A stretch of DNA of 12,044 nt from Acidimicrobiaceae bacterium (GTDB taxonomy: Bacteria; Actinomycetota; Acidimicrobiia; Acidimicrobiales; RAAP-2). The DNA lies in contig PKZI01000172.1 in the NCBI GenBank assembly GCA_003133005.1, positions 679-12,722 on the forward strand, written 5' to 3'. Below are positions 7,305 to 12,044 of the stretch, piece by piece (position 1 is the stretch's first letter; every line of letters begins with the position of its first letter). The position numbers and the translations under genes were made by a program. Below the pieces are notes generated by a model. The model saw only the letters and a list, made by a program, of their open reading frames with translations. It searched no databases and was not told the DNA's origin.

Positions 7305-7318
7305 GTTTCAATTGAAAC
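7305..7318. promoter_or_regulatory. Perfect 14-base palindrome, candidate operator of the transporter operon
   Basis: GTTTCAATTGAAAC is its own reverse complement over 14 bases. It lies 55-68 bases upstream of the solute-binding-protein ATG and overlaps the -35 zone of the candidate promoter, the place expected for a repressor or activator site. Its arms (TTTC/GAAA) differ from the TTCGC/GCGAA palindromes elsewhere in the window, so a different regulator is likely. Confidence 0.4.
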
Positions 7319-7445
7319 TTCTTTTAGGAACATATCTCATGAAGGTAGTTGGTACCAGTTTTTGATGTGGTCAAATCGCGCGCCTCAACAAGTGCGACAT
7401 GCGCACAAAAACTTCGGCCATCGAAGGAGTCAAGAGTGGTAGTGA

Positions 7446-7467
7446 TAGAAGTCGATACAGACTTCTA
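7446..7467 (+). terminator. Hairpin with T-rich 3' side, possible terminator or RNA structure
   Basis: A perfect 8-bp stem (TAGAAGTC at 7446-7453, GACTTCTA at 7460-7467) closes a six-base loop. On the plus strand it is followed within about 15 bases by a T-rich stretch (AGTATTTTCGTTCT). There is no gene upstream on this strand before 7446, so if it is a terminator it would end a short non-coding transcript. The minus strand lacks a T tract after it. Confidence 0.25.
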
Positions 7468-7849
7468 CTTCGTCAAAGTATTTTCGTTCTCGCTTTCATC
7501 TTGGTTTCTTGCTTTAACTACAAGTCACAAGAACATTCTCGTGGATCAAGAGTCAAGAGCAGTAAGCCTGGAAGGTATGAGAAGCCGCGGGTCTTACGAG
7601 ACGAGTTGTCGTATTGGTAGTGACATCATTTTGTTGCTGGGCACTGCGTTTCTTCGCGCGTGGTGCTTCGAACTCCGACTCAAAACCTCTCGCGGACGTC
7701 AACTTAAGTTTGCACTTTGCAAGAAGGACTACCGCAAAGCGACGGAGGTGAGGGGCTGTCGTGTAGGTGGGTGATGAAAAAGCGTTCAAGGTAGTTCAAA
7801 AACGTGACCACTAAACGCTTGACTTGCACTTACAAAGATGACATCGTTT

Positions 7850-7883
7850 GTACGCACAGGAAACATATGTTCGCTGTGCGAAC
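7850..7883. promoter_or_regulatory. 34-base composite dyad upstream of the membrane-protein gene
   Basis: Pairing outward from the centre at 7866/7867, 14 of 17 base pairs match: the core AACATATGTT is perfect, then two mismatches, then a CGCACAG/CTGTGCG arm, one mismatch and GT/AC. The right half also contains the separate perfect palindrome at 7869-7883. Nested symmetry of this size suggests a cooperative operator or an RNA hairpin in the leader of the 7967 gene. Confidence 0.4.
7869..7883. promoter_or_regulatory. Candidate IclR-type operator (copy 1)
   Basis: GTTCGC-TGT-GCGAAC is a perfect palindrome with 6-bp arms and a 3-base spacer, 84 bases upstream of the ATG at 7967. Its inner 13 bases match the palindrome at 11500-11512 in front of catI at 12 of 13 positions; the single difference is in the spacer. 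IclR-family regulators such as PcaR and PcaU bind short repeats containing TTCG-type arms, so the PcaR-like protein at the right edge is the natural candidate (inference). Confidence 0.5.
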
Positions 7884-7966
7884 GTGAGTCGTTTGGGGTG
7901 GGCAACGTTGGACTTCAAGTTCAGTCCACTTGCGCTCGACCACGTTGAGACGAAAGGGGAAAAAGA

Positions 7967-8506
7967 ATGGATCGACAATTGGGGGGACTCAACGCCAACA
8001 AGTTGTGGCGTGTGTGGGTAACGGAGCATCCGGTAAAGGCTGCGTTAGTTGCTGGAGTAATTGGCGGTCAAATTGCCACGTTATGGGGGATGTGGTTTCA
8101 GGGCATTGGACTGCCCGCACTCAACTGGCCGCTGACGAATGGCGCGACCATTGATCCAAAGGGCACGTTCGTCGCGCAGTTTGTCATTGGTGGCGTGTTC
8201 CACGCCTTGGACTGCGTGGTCTTCGCGCTCGTCTTTGCGTTGTTCGTGTTCCCGATTATTGGCAAGGTGGTGAATCCGGGCACCAACATGCTGAAGGCAC
8301 TCGGCTTCTCGGTCGTCCTCGCGACGATCTCGGCGGCTTTCCTCGTGCCATTTGTGTACTACAAGGGTTACCACGTGGGCTTCGGCGGAGTTCATTACGG
8401 AGGCTGGAAGTTGGTCTTCGCGATTTACTTGTGGCACCTTTTGTACGGCGTCAATCTTGGTGCCATTTACAACCCGCTTGCGTTGGACGATCCTCTACTG
8501 GCTTAG
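7967..8506 (+). CDS. Four-helix integral membrane protein of unknown function (179 aa)
   Basis: I do not recognise a family with a known role. Hydrophobicity gives four membrane helices near residues 25-45, 68-98 (long), 108-132 and 147-167, with a short basic N-terminus and no signal peptide. Features that look conserved are FHALDCVVFA (78-87) and PFVYYKGYHVGFGGVHYGGW (128-147). The last helix LWHLLYGVNLGAIYNP (155-170) has His157 and Tyr160. The His, Tyr and Trp residues at membrane borders could bind a ligand or metal, but nothing proves it. The ATG at 7967 is supported by AAAGGGG about seven bases upstream. It is the only complete plus-strand gene here, stands alone, and has a candidate IclR operator 84 bases upstream that matches the one before catI. 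A role in uptake, efflux or tolerance of aromatic compounds is a guess. Confidence 0.85.
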   Translation: MDRQLGGLNANKLWRVWVTEHPVKAALVAGVIGGQIATLWGMWFQGIGLPALNWPLTNGATIDPKGTFVAQFVIGGVFHALDCVVFALVFALFVFPIIGKVVNPGTNMLKALGFSVVLATISAAFLVPFVYYKGYHVGFGGVHYGGWKLVFAIYLWHLLYGVNLGAIYNPLALDDPLLA

Positions 8507-8545
8507 TTTTTACTGCACCGAAACGATGATCGATTGCGGTTCGGG

Positions 8546-8581
8546 ACCTCTCGCTGGGTATCTACGTATTCAGTGAGAGGT
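8546..8581. terminator. Hairpin between convergent genes, possible bidirectional terminator
   Basis: An 11-bp stem with one G-T pair (ACCTCTCGCTG at 8546-8556, CAGTGAGAGGT at 8571-8581) closes a 14-base loop. It lies 40 bases past the membrane-protein stop and 109 bases past the thiolase stop. There is no T run on either side, so any termination would not be the classical intrinsic type. The rest of the 183-base gap 8507-8689 shows nothing else I can support. Confidence 0.4.
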
Positions 8582-8689
8582 TCCAGCCAGAATTGAAAAG
8601 CTCGTGGCGGCCTCGACGTCCAACGAATGCGAGCGAAATGTTCTCTTGCGTGAAGAGGCGTCCTAAAAATCAATTTCTTTGGTGCCGCG

Positions 8690-9871
8690 TCAGGCCGCTT
8701 CGAGAACGACGGCCATCCCTTGACCCACGCCGACGCACATCGCGGCCAGTCCGTAACCTCCGCCGCGATGTTTCAACTGCCAGGCGAGCGTGGTCAGTAA
8801 TCGAGCCCCCGAGCAACCGAGAGGATGACCGAGCGCTATGGCACCCCCGAGTGGGTTGACAATCGTGGGATCTAGCTCAGGCCAGTCACGCATGCAGGCC
8901 AACGACTGCGAAGCGAATGCCTCGTTCAGTTCTACGACGGCAAGATCGCCCCAGTCCACACCGGCACGCTCCAGAGCGCGTTCGGCGGCTTCAACGGGCC
9001 CTATTCCATAGAGTTGCGGTTCAACGGCGCTCACACCTCGACCGGCGACGCGCGCGAGAGCCGTGCCGCCGCAACGTCGCAATCCTTCGTCATCGACCAT
9101 GAGCAGCACTGATGCTCCGTCGTTCATCGGCGATGAATTACCCGCGGTCACGGTGCCTCCTTCACGGAATACGGGACGAAGATCAGCCAATCGCTCCAAG
9201 GTGGTGTCACGAATTGATTCATCGCGCGAAAGCGCAACGTCTGCGACGTGGACTATCTCGTCGTTGAAGTGTCCGTCGCGCCAAGCGAGTACCGCCTTTG
9301 CGTGACTCTCGAAGGCGAACGCGTCTTGGGCCTCGCGCGAAATGTTGTAGTGCTCGGCGAGAATCTCGGCACCTTCTCCGAGAGCGACGGTCCACTGGGA
9401 GGGCATTGCGGGATTGATCATTCGCCAGCCGAGAGTCGAGGAGAACAGTCTCGCGTCACCTCGTGGAAGGACTTCTTCGTTCTTTGGAAGAATCCAGGGC
9501 GCGCGACTCATTGATTCCACGCCACCCGCGAGGGCGACGTGCGCGTCGCCGACCTCAAGCATTCGACTCACCTGGACCGCCGCCTCCATACCGGAAGCAC
9601 AGAGTCGGTTCACCGTCGACCCGGGCACCGAGACTGGAACGCCCGCCAAGAGCACCGCCATCCTTGCGACGTTGCGATTGTCTTCACCCGCGCCATTGGC
9701 GTCGCCCAGTACGACGTCGTCAATCGATGCAGGATCGAGTGAAGGGCTTCGATCAAGAAGTGAGCGAATCGTCGTTGCTGCGAGGTCGTCGGGTCTGACT
9801 TTCGAGAGCGCGCCACCTATGCGACCAATTGGTGTGCGCACGGCGTCCACTATCCACGCGGATGACGTCAC
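8690..9871 (-). CDS. pcaF: 3-oxoadipyl-CoA thiolase (beta-ketoadipyl-CoA thiolase)
   Basis: A 393-residue thiolase, the normal family length. It cleaves 3-oxoadipyl-CoA with CoA to succinyl-CoA and acetyl-CoA, the last step of the beta-ketoadipate pathway, in the cytoplasm. Catalytic residues are all present: nucleophile Cys91 in NRLCASGMEA, NEAFA (316-320), His349 in GHPLGCSGAR and Cys379 in MCVGVGQG. GEDNRNVARMAVLLAGVPVS (62-81) is typical of PcaF/PaaJ-type enzymes rather than acetoacetyl-CoA thiolases. The start is GTG at 9871, one base after the catJ stop, so it is translationally coupled; no strong ribosome binding site is visible. The catI-catJ partners directly upstream make the product call firm. 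An aliphatic 3-ketoacyl-CoA thiolase role is the main alternative. Confidence 0.88.
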   Translation of the reverse strand: MTSSAWIVDAVRTPIGRIGGALSKVRPDDLAATTIRSLLDRSPSLDPASIDDVVLGDANGAGEDNRNVARMAVLLAGVPVSVPGSTVNRLCASGMEAAVQVSRMLEVGDAHVALAGGVESMSRAPWILPKNEEVLPRGDARLFSSTLGWRMINPAMPSQWTVALGEGAEILAEHYNISREAQDAFAFESHAKAVLAWRDGHFNDEIVHVADVALSRDESIRDTTLERLADLRPVFREGGTVTAGNSSPMNDGASVLLMVDDEGLRRCGGTALARVAGRGVSAVEPQLYGIGPVEAAERALERAGVDWGDLAVVELNEAFASQSLACMRDWPELDPTIVNPLGGAIALGHPLGCSGARLLTTLAWQLKHRGGGYGLAAMCVGVGQGMAVVLEAA

Positions 9872-9872
9872 G

Positions 9873-10640
9873 TCAGTTCACCGCATTGGTGTTCGACGCG
9901 GCGTGCAAGCGACGCAAGAGGAGAAGTTCCTCCTCAGTGGGTTCGGGCGTCTCGACGAGGTCTTTACTCACTGCAAGGTCCCAACCGGTGGCGTCGCGGA
10001 CATCCGCGACCGTGGCGCCCGAGTGCAAGGAGGTGAGTGTCATCTCGAAGGTCTCGGGGTCAGGACGAAAGATGCCAAGGTCGCTAATTAACACGCGCGG
10101 CCCAAATCCCGGCATTCCGAGGCGTGAACGCGCTCCGTTGCCGTCACCAAAACCAATCGTCGTCAAGAAGTCGAGCTTGTCCACGAAAGTTCTTTTCGAC
10201 TGGCGCATCACAATGATGGCTCGAGGACACGCGGTGGCAATCTCGGGGGCGCCACCGGCGCCGGGCAAGCGGACACTGGGCCGTTCGTACGAACCAATAA
10301 CCGTTGTGTTGAGGTTCGCGAACCGATCGATCTGCGCCGCTCCAAGCATTCCCACGTCGATACGACCCGGTTGAAGCCAGTAGTTGAAGATCTCAGGCAC
10401 CGAGATGACGAAGTCCGCGGTGGTCGCCAACTCTCCGTCACCAATTGAGAGAGGAAGGCGGGTCGGCTTCGCACCTACCGTTCCAGATTCGTACACCAAG
10501 ACCAGTCCGGGTGCGTGAAGCGCTCGCGCAAGATTTGCGGCGATGCTCGGCAAACCTATGCCGACGAAACAACTACGCGCTCCCGCGAGTTCTCGCGACG
10601 CGGCGATAGTCATCGTCTCGTCAGTACTAAAACCACTCAT
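9873..10640 (-). CDS. catJ: 3-oxoadipate CoA-transferase, subunit B (CatJ/PcaJ type)
   Basis: The 255-residue small subunit of a class I CoA-transferase of the glutaconate CoA-transferase-like branch. With CatI it moves CoA from succinyl-CoA to 3-oxoadipate. The sequence follows CatJ of Pseudomonas closely from memory: CFVGIGLPSIAANLARA near 24-40, VYESGTVGAKPT (49-60) with Glu51 as candidate catalytic or binding residue, LPLSIGDGELATTADF, then FNYWLQPGRIDVGMLGAAQI, VRLPGAGGAPEIA and EMTLTSLHSGATV. IpdB of steroid degradation has a similar fold and is the chief alternative; the thiolase next door and the PcaR-like regulator favour CatJ. Its ATG overlaps the catI stop by four bases (ATGA). Confidence 0.85.
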   Translation of the reverse strand: MSGFSTDETMTIAASRELAGARSCFVGIGLPSIAANLARALHAPGLVLVYESGTVGAKPTRLPLSIGDGELATTADFVISVPEIFNYWLQPGRIDVGMLGAAQIDRFANLNTTVIGSYERPSVRLPGAGGAPEIATACPRAIIVMRQSKRTFVDKLDFLTTIGFGDGNGARSRLGMPGFGPRVLISDLGIFRPDPETFEMTLTSLHSGATVADVRDATGWDLAVSKDLVETPEPTEEELLLLRRLHAASNTNAVN

Positions 10641-11455
10641 CGTACCGATCCGTTCTCGTAGACATGATGTTCAAGCCAGTCTTCAAAGACGTCGCGTTCG
10701 CGACTGAGGTCGTCCCAGGCTTCGTAGTAATCATTGTCGCGATCGGAGTAGCCCGCGGCGTAAGAAGGATGACACCCTCCTGGAACGTGCGCAATCGCAC
10801 TCACGACCCACGACGGCAAGATCATGGCGTTGCGGTCGTCGTCAAATCCGTCAACAATCTCTTCGACGGTGACAATCGAACGTGACGCGGCGAGTACGGA
10901 CTCTTTTTGCACGCCGGTGATACCCCAAAGTCGCACGTTGCCCGCTCGGTCGGCCTGCTGAGCGTGAATGATTGTGACGTCAGGGCGCAGTGCGGCGACG
11001 GCGGCAAGGTCCTCGCCTGTAAAAGGACACGTAACGCGCGCGACGGTCGAACTGTGCTGAGAAGTATCGGTCCCGGCGTACGCGCGAAGCACCGCGAACG
11101 GCAGGCCTGACGCCGCTGCGACGAAGCGATTAGTGAGGCCCGCGTGGGTGTGCTCGTCGAGTTCCAGGGCGTGGGGCCACCCGTGTTCCACAGCATCGCG
11201 AAAACGGTGCAAGGAACCCACGCCTGGATTGCCACCCCATGAAAAGATCATTTTGGTTGCACAGCCCGCGCCGATGAGCTGATCGCAGATTAAGTCGGGA
11301 GTCAGTCGAACCAGGGTCAGGTTGCGACGTCGTTGTCGGATGATTTCGTGTCCCGCCGCGAACGGGATGAGATGAGTGAATCCCTCAAGTGCAACGACGT
11401 CACCGTCGTGGACGTGAGTTTCGACGGCGGACTTCAACGATAGAAACTCAGCCAC
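10637..11455 (-). CDS. catI: 3-oxoadipate CoA-transferase, subunit A (CatI/PcaI type)
   Basis: The 272-residue large subunit of the CoA-transferase. Family segments in order: GDVVALEGFTHLIPFAAGHE (18-37), LTLVRLTPDLICDQLIGAG near 46-64, FSWGGNPGVGSLHRFRDAVE (71-90), then SGLPFAVLRAYAGTD, VTCPFTGEDLAAV, VTIIHAQQADRAGNVRLWGI, TVEEIVDGFDDD and HPSYAAGYSDRDNDYYEAWD. This is the CatI pattern known from chlorobenzoate- and catechol-degrading Pseudomonas, distinct from the shorter SCOT-like PcaI. The start is GTG at 11455, preceded by GGGGAG six bases away, a strong site. It heads the catI-catJ-pcaF operon, 83 bases after the regulator gene, with a candidate operator 45-57 bases upstream. Confidence 0.88.
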   Translation of the reverse strand: MAEFLSLKSAVETHVHDGDVVALEGFTHLIPFAAGHEIIRQRRRNLTLVRLTPDLICDQLIGAGCATKMIFSWGGNPGVGSLHRFRDAVEHGWPHALELDEHTHAGLTNRFVAAASGLPFAVLRAYAGTDTSQHSSTVARVTCPFTGEDLAAVAALRPDVTIIHAQQADRAGNVRLWGITGVQKESVLAASRSIVTVEEIVDGFDDDRNAMILPSWVVSAIAHVPGGCHPSYAAGYSDRDNDYYEAWDDLSRERDVFEDWLEHHVYENGSVR

Positions 11456-11499
11456 GCCCGCTCCCCTCTAGGACCAACGACAGAGTACTGGAACGACTC

Positions 11500-11512
11500 T
11501 TCGCTCTGCGAA
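11500..11512. promoter_or_regulatory. Candidate IclR-type operator (copy 2) before catI
   Basis: TTCGC-TCT-GCGAA is a perfect palindrome with 5-bp arms around a 3-base spacer, in the 83-base gap between the IclR regulator gene and catI. It matches the site at 7870-7882 at 12 of 13 bases, and the base after the right arm (C) is shared too. A further imperfect repeat, AGAGT/ACTCT, lies between it and the catI start (11482-11500 region). No confident -35/-10 pair could be set. Confidence 0.5.
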
Positions 11513-11538
11513 CTTCTTGTTAGAGATTGATGCGGTCA

Positions 11539-12044
11539 CTAGCGCTTCGTAAGAAGTGCGTTTACGCGCTGGGTCGTGGCGAGCAGCGCCGGGACCATTT
11601 TTTCTCGCAGTTCTTTTCGGCTCGTTCGTCCCACGTGCGTGGAAATATTCATCGCAGCGACTGTGCGACCCGAGGAGTCGACGATTGGTGCCGCAATGGA
11701 TCGGAGTCCTTCTTCGAGTTCTTGGTCATTCACGGCCCATCCCTGTTTGGCCACCTTCACGAGCTCAGCCAGAATCAACTTCTCGTCGGTCAGGGTGAAC
11801 TTCGTGTACGCCGTCAAGGCCGCTTCGCCCAAGCGACGACGTTGTTCTTCTAGCGGCATAGAGGCGAGCAACACTCGACCCATGGAGGTGCAGTGCGCCG
11901 GCAGTCGGTTTCCGACGTTGATCGAAACGGTCATGATCCTTGATGTGGCAACGCGGCTCACGTAGACAACCTCTCCTCCGTCCAAGACCGACACTGATAC
12001 GGATTCATTTACTTCGCTGCTTAACTCTTCGACGAATGGCTCCA
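11539..12044 (-). CDS. IclR-family transcriptional regulator, PcaR/PcaU-like (N-terminus beyond right edge)
   Basis: The frame stays open to the right edge, giving 167 C-terminal residues of an IclR regulator; the winged-helix DNA-binding domain is outside. The visible effector-binding domain starts with PFVEELSSEVNESVSVSVLD, where GTG at 11994 is internal. It continues with GGEVVYVSRVATSRI, NRLPAHCTSMGRVLLASMP, AVNDQELEEGLRSIAAPI and SGRTVAAMNISTHVGR. The ALTAYTKFTLTD segment and the NDQELEEGLRSIA helix are typical of the PcaR/PcaU/PobR branch, whose members sense beta-ketoadipate, protocatechuate or 4-hydroxybenzoate. Its place directly upstream of catI on the same strand fits control of the beta-ketoadipate genes. 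Effector and sign of control (activator or repressor) cannot be read from the sequence. Confidence 0.9.
   Translation of the reverse strand, partial: EPFVEELSSEVNESVSVSVLDGGEVVYVSRVATSRIMTVSINVGNRLPAHCTSMGRVLLASMPLEEQRRRLGEAALTAYTKFTLTDEKLILAELVKVAKQGWAVNDQELEEGLRSIAAPIVDSSGRTVAAMNISTHVGRTSRKELREKMVPALLATTQRVNALLTKR

Larger units (their letters stand above)
7251..7966. other. 716-base divergent intergenic region, AT-richer and rich in dyads
   Basis: This is the longest gap in a window where other genes overlap or nearly touch, between the solute-binding-protein gene (-) and the membrane-protein gene (+). It is visibly richer in A and T than the coding regions. It holds a probable promoter and operator for the transporter operon (7287-7318), a short 5-bp-arm palindrome GTGCG/CGCAC (7392-7406), a perfect hairpin with a T-rich tail (7446-7467), two GTTCAA direct repeats one helical turn apart (7784-7789 and 7794-7799) and a large composite dyad (7850-7883). 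The only long frame through it (7349-7774, +) has no recognisable protein and low-complexity Ser/Lys/Arg content, so I read the region as regulatory, perhaps with a small RNA. Confidence 0.5.

Noticed and set aside
7349..7774. 141-codon open frame on the plus strand in the intergenic gap
   Set aside because: The translation is Ser/Lys/Arg-rich without any recognisable motif, and I saw no good ribosome binding site before its start. A second frame overlaps it. More likely chance in AT-richer DNA.
7819..7847. TTGACT (7819-7824) as -35 of a promoter for the 7967 gene
   Set aside because: The -35 is good, but at 17 bases the -10 position reads CATCGT, a poor match, so I did not list a promoter.
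9414..10091. 225-codon plus-strand frame antisense to the thiolase and catJ
   Set aside because: The opposite strand has complete catalytic motifs of two known families; this frame is Ser/Arg-rich shadow sequence.
11992..11994. GTG 11994 as the true start of the IclR regulator
   Set aside because: The frame continues upstream to the window edge with residues typical of the effector domain (PFVEELSSEVNES), so the gene is cut by the edge and this codon is internal.
1..12044. Mobile elements, CRISPR arrays, tRNA or rRNA genes
   Set aside because: No transposase or integrase motifs, terminal repeats, regularly spaced repeats or RNA-gene landmarks were seen on either strand.

Overview
The window is a piece of a bacterial chromosome, most likely from an actinobacterium and possibly the Acidimicrobiia. 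That assignment is inferred from moderately high GC, several GTG starts, a twin-arginine signal on the ABC-type solute-binding protein, and the style of the PcaR-like IclR regulator and CatI/CatJ-type CoA-transferase. No rRNA or tRNA gene, transposon, CRISPR array or phage gene was found. Genes are tightly packed and almost all lie on the minus strand; the exceptions are the partial gene at the left edge and one small membrane-protein gene in the middle.

Region by region. (1) 1-438 (+): the C-terminal end of a GH130-type mannoside phosphorylase/hydrolase, convergent with a 129-residue protein of unknown function (527-916, -). (2) 1128-7250 (-): a probable seven-gene operon. Read in transcription order it encodes a Tat-exported solute-binding protein, LivG-type and LivF-type ATPases, LivH-type and LivM-type permeases, a DUF1275/YoaK membrane protein and a carboxymuconolactone-decarboxylase-like protein. 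The ABC genes overlap at stop/start junctions; livG seems to start at a CTG codon inside the stop of the preceding gene. (3) 7251-7966: an unusually long, AT-richer gap rich in dyad symmetries. (4) 7967-8506 (+): a four-helix membrane protein of unknown function. (5) 8690-11455 (-): catI-catJ-pcaF, the 3-oxoadipate CoA-transferase pair and the 3-oxoadipyl-CoA thiolase, i.e. the last two steps of the beta-ketoadipate pathway, which yield succinyl-CoA and acetyl-CoA. (6) 11539 to the right edge (-): a PcaR/PcaU-like IclR regulator that lacks its N-terminal DNA-binding part in this window.

How the parts may work together. The regulator lies directly upstream of catI, and the 83-base gap between them holds a 13-base palindrome with TTCGC/GCGAA arms. 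A near-identical palindrome (12 of 13 bases) lies 84 bases upstream of the orphan membrane-protein gene. This suggests that one IclR regulator controls both the end of the aromatic-acid pathway and the unknown membrane protein. The HAAT-family transporter next door is annotated by family as a branched-chain amino-acid importer, but its setting fits uptake of an aromatic or related acid. The shared operator, the CTG start and the unknown membrane protein are the points most worth checking.
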